A stretch of DNA of 64,000 nt from Pseudomonas sp. GV085. GTDB taxonomy: Bacteria > Pseudomonadota > Gammaproteobacteria > Pseudomonadales > Pseudomonadaceae. A program made the position numbers and the translations under genes. The notes below the pieces were generated by a model. That model was given only the letters and a program-made list of their open reading frames with translations, was not told where the DNA came from and did no database searches. Of the stretch, positions 47,547 through 56,618 are shown in pieces. The DNA is taken from assembly GCF_003050925.1 (NCBI RefSeq), contig NZ_QAOV01000002.1:62001-126000 (forward strand), given 5' to 3'. Every line of letters begins with the position of its first letter. The first letter of the stretch is position 1.

Positions 47547-48395
47547 ATGAGCCTTCCAAATTACATCGGACCTTTCGAACGCTGCTGGTTTTTCACCGTG
47601 CGCGGATTTGCCCTGCTCGTGCTGCTGTTTCTGGTGGTGCCGATTTTGGTAATCATCCCCTTGTCCTTTAACGTCGAGCCGTATTTCAGCTTCACGTCGG
47701 ACATGCTTCATCTGAAACCGGAGGCATTTTCCCTACGCTGGTATCACCAGCTGATCAACGACCCGCTTTGGGTGCTGTCGATCAAGAACAGTTTCCTGGT
47801 GGCGTGTGGTGCAACGGTGATCGCTACCGCGCTCGGTACGCTTGCGTCCATTGGGCTGAGCCGCGCTGACTTGCCTTACAAGCGCCTGCTCACCGGCATT
47901 CTGATTTCGCCGATGATCGTTCCGGTGATCATTTCAGCCGCTGGCATGTACTTCTTTTACAGCAAATTGGGGATTGGCCAGAGCCTGCTCGCGCTGATCC
48001 TGTCGCACGCTGTGCTGGGTACGCCTTTCGTGATTCTGACCGTCACTGCAACGCTCGTGGGGTTCGATCATTCACTGACCCGCGCCGCCGCCAGCATGGG
48101 CGCATCGGCGACTTACACGTTTTTCAACGTGACGTTTCCGCTCATTCGCCCCGGCATCATTTCAGGCGGGTTGTTCGCATTCATCACTTCGTTCGACGAG
48201 GCGGTGATCGTTCAGTTTTTGGGGGGCGTCGAGCAGCGCACCATCCCTCGTCAGATGTGGTCCGGAATGCGTGAGCAGATCAGTCCCACGATTCTCGCTG
48301 CTGCCACGTTGCTGATCATTTTGTCTGTCCTGCTGTTGCTGTCTATCGAAGTCCTGCGCCGTCGTTCACTCCGCGTTCGTGGAATCACTAATTGA
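47547..48395 (+). CDS. ABC transporter permease (PotC type)
   Basis: A 282-residue permease with six predicted membrane helices and the EAA loop AAASMGASATYTFFNVTFPLIRPGIISG. It pairs with the preceding PotB-type subunit. The DEAVIVQFLGG segment after the loop is typical of polyamine/opine-type PotC proteins. Confidence 0.92.
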   Translation: MSLPNYIGPFERCWFFTVRGFALLVLLFLVVPILVIIPLSFNVEPYFSFTSDMLHLKPEAFSLRWYHQLINDPLWVLSIKNSFLVACGATVIATALGTLASIGLSRADLPYKRLLTGILISPMIVPVIISAAGMYFFYSKLGIGQSLLALILSHAVLGTPFVILTVTATLVGFDHSLTRAAASMGASATYTFFNVTFPLIRPGIISGGLFAFITSFDEAVIVQFLGGVEQRTIPRQMWSGMREQISPTILAAATLLIILSVLLLLSIEVLRRRSLRVRGITN

Positions 48396-48417
48396 TCTGA
48401 GATCTAGGGAAGCAGTT

Positions 48418-49476
48418 ATGAAAAAGATGTTGATATGCGCGGTAACAAGCCTCGCGTGTGTGTCTGCGATGGCGCAAGAGAATCTGACGATTGTCACGTA
48501 CGGTGGCTCATTGGCGGCTGCCCAGACCAAGGCAGCGATCAAGCCATTCAGCGAGAAAACCGGAGTGAAAACCACGCTGGAGGATTACTCCGGTGGCATC
48601 GCTCAGCTCAAGGCTCAAGTCGATACCAAAAACGTCACCTGGGACGTCGTCGACATGGAATTACCGGATGCCGTTCGGGCGTGCAATGCGGGGCTGTTCG
48701 AACGTATCAACCCGAGCAAGGACCTGGAAGCGGGGACGGGCGGCGCCCCGGTTGACGTGGACTTCATCTCCGGCGCCGTCACCGACTGTGCGGTGGCCAA
48801 CATCATTTGGTCGACGGCGGTCGCTTACAACGTCAACGCGTTCAAAGGTGAGCAGCCCGCAACGCTGAAGGATTTCTTCGACCTGAACAAATTCCCTGGC
48901 AAGCGTGGCTTGCGCAAGGCGCCTCAAGGCACGTTGGAGTGGGCACTGCTGGCCGATGGGGTGCCTCGTAATGAAGTGTATTCCACCCTGGAAACCGAGG
49001 CGGGTATCGAGCGGGCTTTCGCCAAACTCGACTCGATCAAGAGTCAGGTGATCTGGTGGGAAGCGGGTGCCCAGCCGCCGCAATTGCTTGCGGACGGCCA
49101 GGTCGTAATGACCTCGGCATGGAATGGACGTATCTGGACGGCCCAGACCCAAGAGAAGCAACCGTTCAAGATTATCTGGGACGGTCAGCTGTACGACATG
49201 GATGTGTGGGCTGTGCCGGCCGGCAGCAAGAACAAAGCGCGGGCCATGGAGTTCCTCAAGTTCGCCACGAGCACCCCGGTGCTGGCTGAGCAAAGCAAAT
49301 ACATCGCCTATGGCCCGACGCGTAAATCTTCGCAAGCCCTGGTCAGCGAGGAGATGAAACCGCATCTGCCGACCTCCCCGGAAAACTTCAAGACAGCATT
49401 ACAAATGAATGCCGAGTGGTGGGGTGACCATGCCGACGAACTCAATGAACGCTTCAATGCCTGGCTGACAAAGTAA
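48418..49476 (+). CDS. ABC transporter substrate-binding protein (PotD type), operon copy
   Basis: A 352-residue binding protein with a signal peptide (MKKMLICAVTSLACVSAMA). It is highly similar throughout to the orphan copy at 28759. Both are paralogues of the spermidine/putrescine-binding family, and the ligand pocket regions (WEAGAQPPQLLADGQV, TSAWNGRIW) are almost the same, suggesting closely related ligands. It directly follows the two permease genes and is probably their cognate receptor. Confidence 0.92.
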   Translation: MKKMLICAVTSLACVSAMAQENLTIVTYGGSLAAAQTKAAIKPFSEKTGVKTTLEDYSGGIAQLKAQVDTKNVTWDVVDMELPDAVRACNAGLFERINPSKDLEAGTGGAPVDVDFISGAVTDCAVANIIWSTAVAYNVNAFKGEQPATLKDFFDLNKFPGKRGLRKAPQGTLEWALLADGVPRNEVYSTLETEAGIERAFAKLDSIKSQVIWWEAGAQPPQLLADGQVVMTSAWNGRIWTAQTQEKQPFKIIWDGQLYDMDVWAVPAGSKNKARAMEFLKFATSTPVLAEQSKYIAYGPTRKSSQALVSEEMKPHLPTSPENFKTALQMNAEWWGDHADELNERFNAWLTK

Positions 49477-49513
49477 AACTTTGCCCTTACAGCCTTCTCA
49501 GGAGTTCAGCGCC

Positions 49514-50293
49514 ATGTCGACTTTGATTTACCTCGGGCTCGGGAGTAACCAGGACCGAGATCATCATTTGGGGCTGGCGTTGGAGTTCCTGGCCGCATTG
49601 CTAGTGGATGTTCAGTGCTCCCCGGTCTATTCCTCCGCGGCTGCCGGCTGCGTGGGCGACGATTTTTTTAATGTTGTTCTGTCCGGACGCACTGATCTAT
49701 TGCTGGGCCAGTTGAGTGATGTTCTAAAGCGTTTTGAGGCCAGATACGCGCGCGTGCTGGCTCCTCGAATCGTCTTACCGGTGGATATCGATATTTTGTT
49801 GTATGGAGATTTCGTGGGCACTTACGCGCATGGGGTGCTGCCAAGGTCGGATCTCATCGATAGACCTTACGTGATGATGCCGCTTGCTGTGCTCGCCCCG
49901 GAAGCAGTGCATCCGGTCACCGGTAAAACCTATAAAACGACCTGGCTTGAGTTCGAGCGGGACATGCCTGCCGAGGAAAAACCGGTCCTTGTTGCCAGCG
50001 ACGGGCTGACCCTGCACAAGGGTGCAAAAACAGCTGGGGTGGATGATTTTGTAATGGCACAAACGCTTAAATCGCTGCGTCTTCGACAAGGTCTTACACA
50101 GCGCAAACTCGCCGAAAAAGCTCGAGTGACTCATAGCTCCATATCTGTGATTGAGAAGAATCAAGCAAGTCCTGGGGTTAATACGCTCGACAAGATCCTG
50201 TCCGCGCTATCGACGTCATTGCCTGAGTTTTTTGCAGAGATTGAGCGAGGAGGTGCAGAAGTTAACCGCGAGAAGAGAGTCCCGGAGTTCTAA
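49514..50293 (+). CDS. FolK (HPPK)-like domain fused to a C-terminal XRE-type HTH domain
   Basis: A 259-residue two-domain protein. Residues 1-150 are a hydroxymethyl-dihydropterin pyrophosphokinase domain: LIYLGLGSNQDR start, DDFFNVVL, and VDIDILLYGD with the metal-binding D91 and D93. The conserved Arg three residues before the first Asp (R92 in the E. coli enzyme) is Leu88 here; an APR lies further upstream. Residues 183-238 are a Cro/CI-type helix-turn-helix (LRLRQGLTQRKLAEKARVTHSSISVIEKNQ). AGGAG precedes the ATG at 49514. Between the transporter and glyA, it looks like a pterin- or folate-sensing regulator rather than a biosynthetic enzyme. That role is inference. Confidence 0.82.
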   Translation: MSTLIYLGLGSNQDRDHHLGLALEFLAALLVDVQCSPVYSSAAAGCVGDDFFNVVLSGRTDLLLGQLSDVLKRFEARYARVLAPRIVLPVDIDILLYGDFVGTYAHGVLPRSDLIDRPYVMMPLAVLAPEAVHPVTGKTYKTTWLEFERDMPAEEKPVLVASDGLTLHKGAKTAGVDDFVMAQTLKSLRLRQGLTQRKLAEKARVTHSSISVIEKNQASPGVNTLDKILSALSTSLPEFFAEIERGGAEVNREKRVPEF

Positions 50294-50342
50294 ACCAATA
50301 GGTAATGAGTGGTTTGTATTCATCAATTCTGAGGTCGAGACA

Positions 50343-50768
50343 ATGAAAATGGTACCCCGACTGACAATGGCTGATGCTCAGCACATCATGCAAGCTTGCC
50401 TTGCCAAAGCCAAAGAACTTGCCGTTGATATGGATATCGCCATTACAGATGATGCCGGTCATCTGATCATGTTCCAGCGTATGGACAACGCGCGTATCAC
50501 CAGTATCGATATCGCCATCAGTAAGTCCTTCACCGCCGCTGCCGCCCGTAAATCAACGCGAGCCTATGGCGAAATCAGTGTGCCGGGTAAACCGGCTTTC
50601 GGCATCAACACTAGCAACCAGGGGCGCTTTTCCATTGTCGCTGGTGGGCTGCCGCTCTTCATGCAGGAGTTCATCGTTGGCGGCGTAGGGTGCAGCTCAG
50701 GTACTCCCGATCAAGATGAGATTGTGGCGCAAGCCGGCGTTAATGCGTTTACGGCTTACCTCAACTGA
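50343..50768 (+). CDS. GlcG/HbpS-family (DUF336) heme-binding-like protein
   Basis: A 141-residue cytoplasmic protein with the GlcG/HbpS pattern: LTMADAQHIMQACLAKAKEL, ITDDAGHLIMFQRMDNARITSIDIAISKSFTAAA, GGLPLFMQ and a GGVGCSSGTPDQDEIVA ending. Members occur beside catabolic oxidase/dehydrogenase genes; their exact role is not settled. I start at the ATG at 50343, since the upstream frame overlaps the HTH gene out of phase. Confidence 0.88.
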   Translation: MKMVPRLTMADAQHIMQACLAKAKELAVDMDIAITDDAGHLIMFQRMDNARITSIDIAISKSFTAAAARKSTRAYGEISVPGKPAFGINTSNQGRFSIVAGGLPLFMQEFIVGGVGCSSGTPDQDEIVAQAGVNAFTAYLN

Positions 50769-50885
50769 TTGCATTAAAGATTCCCAGGTTTTTCATCCGG
50801 CGCGTTGACGTTCGCTGTTGGAAGCGTTTCTGCGCGCTTGATTTCCTGAACCAAACAAAAATAAAAGTTGAAGGAGAGATAAACG

Positions 50886-52142
50886 ATGTTCAGCCAGCAA
50901 GACAAAATCCAGGGCTACGACGACGAACTGCTGAATGCGATCGACGCTGAGGAACTCCGTCAGGAGCAGCATATCGAGCTGATTGCCTCGGAAAACTATA
51001 CCAGTCAGCGAGTGATGGAAGCACAGGGCAGTGGGCTGACCAACAAGTATGCTGAAGGTTATCCAGGCAAGCGTTACTACGGCGGCTGCGAGCACGTCGA
51101 TAAGGTCGAGCAGTTGGCGATCGACAGGGCCAAAGAACTCTTTGGCGCTGATTACGCCAACGTTCAACCGCACTCCGGCAGCCAGGCTAACGCTGCTGTT
51201 TACCTCGCACTGCTCCAGGCGGGTGACACCGTACTGGGTATGAGCCTGGCCCACGGCGGGCATTTGACCCATGGTGCCAAAGTCAGTTTTTCCGGAAAGC
51301 TCTACAACTCGGTGCAGTACGGGATCGATACCGTGACGGGGTTGATCGATTACGACGAAGTCGAGCGACTGGCGGTCGAGCATCAACCGGAGATGATCAT
51401 CGCCGGTTTTTCCGCTTACTCGAAAACCCTGGATTTCCCGCGCTTTCGCGCCATCGCTGACAAGATCGGCGCTTACCTGTTCGTCGATATGGCCCACGTG
51501 GCCGGATTGGTTGCGGCAGGTCTGTATCCCAATCCGCTTCCCTATGCGCATGTGGTCACGACCACCACGCACAAGACGTTACGCGGCCCGCGTGGTGGTT
51601 TGATTCTCGCCAAAGGTAACGAAGACCTTGAGAGAAAACTCAACGCAGCGGTCTTTCCAGGCGGGCAGGGTGGCCCGTTGATGCATGTGATCGCCGCGAA
51701 GGCCGTCTGCTTCAAGGAAGCGTTGGAGCCTGGATTCAAAACGTATCAACAGCAGGTGATCAAAAACGCCAAGGCGATGGCGAGCGTGTTTATCCAGCGC
51801 GGTTATGACGTGGTCTCGGGTGGGACCGACAACCATCTGTTTCTGGTGAGCCTGATCCGCCAACGCCTGACGGGTAAGGATGCCGACGCCGCTTTGGGCC
51901 GTGCACACATCACGGTCAACAAAAATGCCGTGCCGAACGACCCACAGTCACCGTTCGTAACTTCTGGGTTGCGCATTGGAACACCTGCGGTGACCACACG
52001 TGGATTCCAGGAACCAGAATGCAGCGTTCTTGCCAGTTGGATCTGCGACATTCTCGACAAACTCGGTGATGCCGAGGTAGAGGCCCGTATCGCCCGTCGC
52101 GTTTCAGAATTGTGCGAGCGTTTCCCGGTTTACAAAGCCTGA
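50886..52142 (+). CDS. glyA: Serine hydroxymethyltransferase
   Basis: A 418-residue SHMT that transfers the methylene group between 5,10-methylene-THF plus glycine and serine. The PLP Lys is in [16 protein letters not shown], and the conserved [14 protein letters not shown] N-terminal segment ([13 protein letters not shown]) and HGGHLTHG are intact. GGAGAG lies before the ATG. In this cluster it would combine demethylation-derived methylene-THF with glycine, giving serine for the deaminase encoded next. Confidence 0.96.
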   Translation: MFSQQDKIQGYDDELLNAIDAEELRQEQHIELIASENYTSQRVMEAQGSGLTNKYAEGYPGKRYYGGCEHVDKVEQLAIDRAKELFGADYANVQPHSGSQANAAVYLALLQAGDTVLGMSLAHGGHLTHGAKVSFSGKLYNSVQYGIDTVTGLIDYDEVERLAVEHQPEMIIAGFSAYSKTLDFPRFRAIADKIGAYLFVDMAHVAGLVAAGLYPNPLPYAHVVTTTTHKTLRGPRGGLILAKGNEDLERKLNAAVFPGGQGGPLMHVIAAKAVCFKEALEPGFKTYQQQVIKNAKAMASVFIQRGYDVVSGGTDNHLFLVSLIRQRLTGKDADAALGRAHITVNKNAVPNDPQSPFVTSGLRIGTPAVTTRGFQEPECSVLASWICDILDKLGDAEVEARIARRVSELCERFPVYKA

Positions 52143-52173
52143 TCATCCACCAGCATTCGCTGCGGAGTTGAGT

Positions 52174-53550
52174 ATGTCGCTGAGTGTTTTTGATCTGTTC
52201 AAGGTGGGCATCGGCCCTTCCAGTTCGCACACCGTCGGGCCGATGCGCGCAGCCGTGCGTTTCGCTGAGGGGCTGAGGGACCAAGGCTTGCTGGAGCAAG
52301 TAGAGAGTGTTCGGGCAGAACTGTACGGTTCTCTCGGCGCCACAGGAAAAGGGCACGGAAGCGACAAAGCCATACTGCTGGGGCTGGAAGGGGAGTACCC
52401 GGATACAGTCGATACCACGGCAGTAGAGGCGAGGTTGGCGGTGATTCGCGGAACCGGAACTCTGAAGCTTTTGGGGGGGAAGTCCATTCGCTTTGTTGAG
52501 AAAGAGCACTTGGCGATGATCCGCAAGCCTTTGCCCTATCATCCCAACGGAATGATCCTGCGTGCATTCGACAGGGCTGGCTTACAGATTTGTAGCCGTG
52601 AGTACTACTCGGTGGGCGGCGGGTTTGTGGTGGATGAAGAAGCGATAGGGCTTGATCGTATTGTCGAAGATCGAACGCCACTTCGTTATCCTTTCTTGAC
52701 GGGGCGGGAGCTGCTAGAGCAGTGCACACTGAATGGTCTCTCGGTCAGTCAGTTGATGGCCGAAAACGAGAAGGCGTGGCGTAGTCCGGAGCAAACCTGT
52801 GAGGGTCTGCTGCATATCTGGCAAGTGATGCAGGATTGCGTGCTTGCTGGTTGCCGCAACGAAGGCATCATGCCTGGCGGGCTGAAGGTTAAACGTCGTG
52901 CTGCGGCGTTGTACCGTCAGCTCAGTGGCAGTCCTGAGGCCAACTTAAGGGACAGCCTTTCAGTACTCGACTGGGTCAACCTTTACGCCCTGGCGGTTAA
53001 TGAAGAGAACGCCAGTGGGGGCCGTGTAGTGACGGCACCCACCAACGGCGCTGCGGGTATCGTCCCGGCGGTTCTTCACTATTACCGCAGGTTTGTACCC
53101 GGGGCGGATGAGGAAGGGGTGCAACGTTTCCTGCTCACCGCCGCTGCAATCGGAATTCTTTACAAGGAAAACGCGTCGATCTCTGGCGCAGAAGTCGGTT
53201 GCCAAGGTGAAGTGGGGGTGGCCTGTTCGATGGCGGCTGGAGCGCTGTGCGAGGTCCTCGGCGGAACGGTGCAACAGGTAGAGAATGCGGCTGAAATTGG
53301 CATGGAGCACAACCTCGGCCTGACCTGCGATCCCATCGGTGGCCTCGTTCAGGTGCCCTGCATTGAGCGAAATGCCATGGGGTCGGTGAAGGCCATCAAC
53401 GCCGCGCGCCTTGCTTTGCGTGGTGATGGGCAACATTTCGTCTCGCTCGACAAGGTGATCCGCACCATGCGTCAAACGGGAGCGGACATGAAAAGCAAAT
53501 ACAAGGAAACCGCGCGAGGCGGTCTTGCGGTGAACATTATCGAATGCTGA
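52174..53550 (+). CDS. sdaA: L-serine ammonia-lyase (4Fe-4S type)
   Basis: SdaA deaminates serine to pyruvate. The 458-residue single-chain enzyme has the beta-domain motif [16 protein letters not shown] and the catalytic/cluster region with Cys residues ([41 protein letters not shown]). The ATG at 52174 has GCGGAG upstream. It follows glyA by 31 bp and completes the flow from methyl carbon plus glycine through serine to pyruvate. Confidence 0.94.
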   Translation: MSLSVFDLFKVGIGPSSSHTVGPMRAAVRFAEGLRDQGLLEQVESVRAELYGSLGATGKGHGSDKAILLGLEGEYPDTVDTTAVEARLAVIRGTGTLKLLGGKSIRFVEKEHLAMIRKPLPYHPNGMILRAFDRAGLQICSREYYSVGGGFVVDEEAIGLDRIVEDRTPLRYPFLTGRELLEQCTLNGLSVSQLMAENEKAWRSPEQTCEGLLHIWQVMQDCVLAGCRNEGIMPGGLKVKRRAAALYRQLSGSPEANLRDSLSVLDWVNLYALAVNEENASGGRVVTAPTNGAAGIVPAVLHYYRRFVPGADEEGVQRFLLTAAAIGILYKENASISGAEVGCQGEVGVACSMAAGALCEVLGGTVQQVENAAEIGMEHNLGLTCDPIGGLVQVPCIERNAMGSVKAINAARLALRGDGQHFVSLDKVIRTMRQTGADMKSKYKETARGGLAVNIIEC

Positions 53551-53566
53551 ATTAGGTGGTACTCGG

Positions 53567-53584
53567 GGGCAGAGTGATCTGCCC
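53567..53584 (+). terminator. Terminator-like hairpin after sdaA
   Basis: GGGCAGA-GTGA-TCTGCCC, 7-bp stem and 4-nt loop, 16 bp after the sdaA stop; no T-run follows, so termination may be weak. Confidence 0.5.
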
Positions 53585-53795
53585 TATGATTAGGATCATG
53601 TCATTTTAACTAAGGCATCTCATTGCCTCTTAACTGCGCTGGAATCGTTTGCAGCGCACACCGCTCACCCATGGGCTATTAGACAATTTTAAAGTCAGCT
53701 ATTGGTCGATTTCGGCGTTCCACAGCTGATTGAAACCGACCAAATGCGGCCATTTACGAGTGGGACTTCGGGTCGATAGCATAGTGTCGGTGGCT

Positions 53796-53942
53796 TTAAT
53801 TGGCTTTCCTACCAAAAATATACCAAGGACGAGCATCATTTCCTGCCACGACCGCAATTAAGTTCCAGCCCTCTCTCAGCTTTTCATTTGCCAGGGCCTC
53901 TCCCTGCACCTCAATAATTTCACCAACTTCATTCATTTTCAC
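53796..53942 (-). CDS. Small 46-48 residue protein
   Basis: A short minus-strand gene. GTG at 53942 (GAGGTGAAAA before it) or ATG at 53936 opens 48 or 46 codons ending TAA at 53796. The peptide has alternating charged and hydrophobic parts: MNEVGEIIEVQGEALANEK, then REGWNLIAVVAGN and a C-terminal RPWYIFGRK. The 'xGWxLLAV...YxxG+' ending recalls small Pseudomonas proteins of unknown function. The rest of the 53585-54134 gap is AT-rich, with no other feature seen. Confidence 0.5.
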   Translation of the reverse strand: MKMNEVGEIIEVQGEALANEKLREGWNLIAVVAGNDARPWYIFGRKAN

Positions 53943-54134
53943 TTTTCACCTCAACAAAATTATTTAACTTTTCTGGCGCGCGCGTTATTGCGCATCACAA
54001 TTGTCATGTGGGCTTAAATTTGCGTGATGCAACTCTAAATAGTATTTTAGTGCTTTGGTGTAAATCACCTTGAATGGTTTAATGGTTAGAGCTATGTCTG
54101 CTGCTGAGTCGCCACAAGTTTGAGTTTTTCTTGA

Positions 54135-55376
54135 TTACAAAAATTTAAATGGAAAGCTAACGATCAGTCGATTTTCATCATAATCAACCGCGTTAAAGTC
54201 ACGACGTACGCTTGCGTTGCGCCAGCGGACATTTAAGTTTTTCAAGCTGCCAGACTGGACCACATACCCCAGTTCGGTTTCACGAACCCATTCCGAACCA
54301 TCTTCCACATTGCGCAACCTGACATCATCACCATGAACATAACGAGTCATCAACGTTAACCCCGGCACACCGTAGGGGGCAAAGTTGAGGTCGTAGCGTA
54401 GTTGCCAGGAACGCTCATCAGGGTTGTCGAAGCCATGGTTGAACGTGTTGTTGGCCAGATAGATGCCACCTGTGCCGTTGATCCGCATCCAGCCGGTGTC
54501 ACCGCTCACATCCTGTAAGCCGATACTGAAAGTGTGCTCACGCACGCCCAAGCCCACCATCAATGACGCGGTACGGTTATCCAGCCGACCCGCTTTTGCA
54601 CTGCCATCGTCCTTGCCCCAGAAGTAACCAAGGGTCGTGTTAAGGCTAACGGATTCAGAAAATGGCCAACGCTGGATGAAGCCAAGGTAGTTCTGCTGAT
54701 AGATGTCCTTGAGTTGCCCTGACCACATGCGCACTGTGGCGCCGCTCGGAATAGCACGATAGTCTGCACCGAGGTAGTTGAATGCATCGCTGCGGGCAGT
54801 TCCGAAACTCAAGTCTTCCATGGATGAATCGTTGCGCAAGGCCGTCTTGTTGAATTGGCCTGCATACAGCGTCCAGTTCTTGATGTCCTGAGAGGACACT
54901 TGCGCACCCTGGAAGGTTTGCGGCAATGCGCGAAAATCATCGGCAGTCACCAGCGGCAAATTGGGCATCCACTCTCCCGCTTTAATTTCCGTCGCTGAGA
55001 CGCGAGCCTTAAGGGCCACACCTAGGCGACCGAAGCTGCTGGCAGGGTCGCCGTCACCATCTCTGGGCAGCAACAGCGCACCATAATGACCGGCACCTCC
55101 GTCTAGTTTGACCGCATATTTACCCAAGACGTCGACGCCGAAACCAACGGTGCCTTGGGTGAAACCCGAACGAAAGTCAAAGATAAAACTTTGAGTCCAT
55201 TCCCGGGCATAGTTTTGCGGTGCGCCCGGAGCGGTGAAGTTACGCTCGAAAAAGAAATTTCTGAGGTTCAAATTGGCGGTGCTGTCATCGACTAGCCCCT
55301 GAGCAAGGCCATAGGATGAAAACAGCACAGAAGTGGTTACCAACGCCACCACTTTAGGATAGATGTATGTGTTCAA
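54135..55376 (-). CDS. OprD-family outer-membrane porin
   Basis: A 413-residue OprD-type channel with a signal peptide ending near GLAQG, the diagnostic N-terminal LVDDSTANLNLRNFFFERNF, and a C-terminal Phe-Leu barrel end. It is at the 3' side of a minus-strand group with an aldolase, an MFS transporter and an IclR regulator. It probably admits the substrate of that route. It is the third OprD paralogue in the window. Confidence 0.9.
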   Translation of the reverse strand: MNTYIYPKVVALVTTSVLFSSYGLAQGLVDDSTANLNLRNFFFERNFTAPGAPQNYAREWTQSFIFDFRSGFTQGTVGFGVDVLGKYAVKLDGGAGHYGALLLPRDGDGDPASSFGRLGVALKARVSATEIKAGEWMPNLPLVTADDFRALPQTFQGAQVSSQDIKNWTLYAGQFNKTALRNDSSMEDLSFGTARSDAFNYLGADYRAIPSGATVRMWSGQLKDIYQQNYLGFIQRWPFSESVSLNTTLGYFWGKDDGSAKAGRLDNRTASLMVGLGVREHTFSIGLQDVSGDTGWMRINGTGGIYLANNTFNHGFDNPDERSWQLRYDLNFAPYGVPGLTLMTRYVHGDDVRLRNVEDGSEWVRETELGYVVQSGSLKNLNVRWRNASVRRDFNAVDYDENRLIVSFPFKFL

Positions 55377-55567
55377 GACCTTGATTCCCTATTGTTGTTT
55401 TTGACGGGTACAAGCGGCTTGCAATCACTCAGTAGGAGACGTATCACGTCGCGCTCTGGTGAAATCAATCGTTGTTAAGTTGAATGTGTTGTCCGCCACG
55501 AATGGCAGACAGGGCCGCGCGAACGCGCCGCCCTGTTTAAGCTTGACCGGTAGGGTCTTTGCTCAGA

Positions 55568-56497
55568 TCAAATCAAACCGGCGGAGCGCAGTGCGTCGGC
55601 AATTTCACGGTCCGCGCCTTCTGCCAGTGGCAACAATGGCGAGCGAACGGTGGCATGCTCGAGGATGCCGCGAGCAACCAAGCCGTGCTTGAGTGCCACG
55701 GTACCTTCCATGTGCGAGCCACGGTGATAGACATTGCGGGTCACTGGCAGCAGTTTGTCGTGAATCGCCCGGGCAGCCGGGTAGTCTCGGCGTTTGCCCG
55801 CAGCGATCAGCTCGATCAGCGGTTCTGGAGTCAAACCACCGTAACCAACCAGTGCACCGTCCACATCGAACATGGTGTGCAGCAGGTATTCGTCATGGCA
55901 GGTGAGGATTTGCAGGTCTGGTACTTCTTTACGGATAACTGGGATTTCGGTGTCCCAACGACGCATGTTACGCACGCCGTTTTTCATGGCGAACACGCCT
56001 GGCTGTTTGGCGATTTCCAGTTGTGTTTCCAAGTCGTAGGTGGCTTTGGTCACATCCGGATACTGGAACAGAATCAGCGGCAGACCGCTGTGCTCGTAGA
56101 TCGCACGATAGCGGTCTTGCGCTGCGCCTTTCTGGTAGCCAAAACGCAACCAGCCATGGGATGGGTAAACCAGGCCAGCAGCGGCACCATTGTCGACGGC
56201 GCGTTTGGCTTCTTCGGCAGCGACTTGAGTACCTTCGCCGGTGATGCCGGCGATCACCGGAAGCCGGCCTTCGCACGACTCGTTGAAGGCCCGGATAACC
56301 TGGGCTTGTTCCGCTTGGGTCAGGAAAGTGCCTTCACCTGCATGACCCAGCACCACCAGACCTTTTACGCCTTCGAAGCTGCCCAACCAAGCACCCAGTT
56401 TTTGGATGGCGTCAAAATCGATCTTGCCATCACGAGTAAATGGAGTGATAGGAGCCGGAACGAGGCCTCGGAGATCGATTGTATTTTTAGTGCTCAT
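55568..56497 (-). CDS. DapA-family (dihydrodipicolinate synthase/aldolase superfamily) lyase
   Basis: A 309-residue class-I aldolase-fold protein. The Schiff-base Lys is K172 (FAMKNGV) and the active-site Tyr is Y146 (FQYPDVT). The usual GTTGE loop is replaced by GHAGEGTFLT, so this is not a lysine-biosynthesis DapA. Such paralogues split or dehydrate 2-keto acids, for example sugar-acid or aromatic side-chain intermediates. Porin, MFS and IclR neighbours suggest a catabolic pathway; the substrate is not readable. Confidence 0.85.
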   Translation of the reverse strand: MSTKNTIDLRGLVPAPITPFTRDGKIDFDAIQKLGAWLGSFEGVKGLVVLGHAGEGTFLTQAEQAQVIRAFNESCEGRLPVIAGITGEGTQVAAEEAKRAVDNGAAAGLVYPSHGWLRFGYQKGAAQDRYRAIYEHSGLPLILFQYPDVTKATYDLETQLEIAKQPGVFAMKNGVRNMRRWDTEIPVIRKEVPDLQILTCHDEYLLHTMFDVDGALVGYGGLTPEPLIELIAAGKRRDYPAARAIHDKLLPVTRNVYHRGSHMEGTVALKHGLVARGILEHATVRSPLLPLAEGADREIADALRSAGLI

Positions 56498-56618
56498 TTT
56501 ATTTCCTCTGTTTGATTAAGTTTCTACAACTAACGCGTGCAGGGACGCAGAAAACACAAGGTGTATTTTCTGAGTTAAACATTAAGAATCCAGATTACGC
56601 CTATAACGCCATTTCAAA

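Noticed and set aside
50769..50885. Possible glycine riboswitch before glyA
   Set aside because: I looked for the conserved tandem-aptamer bases; the 117-bp gap is too short and lacks them.
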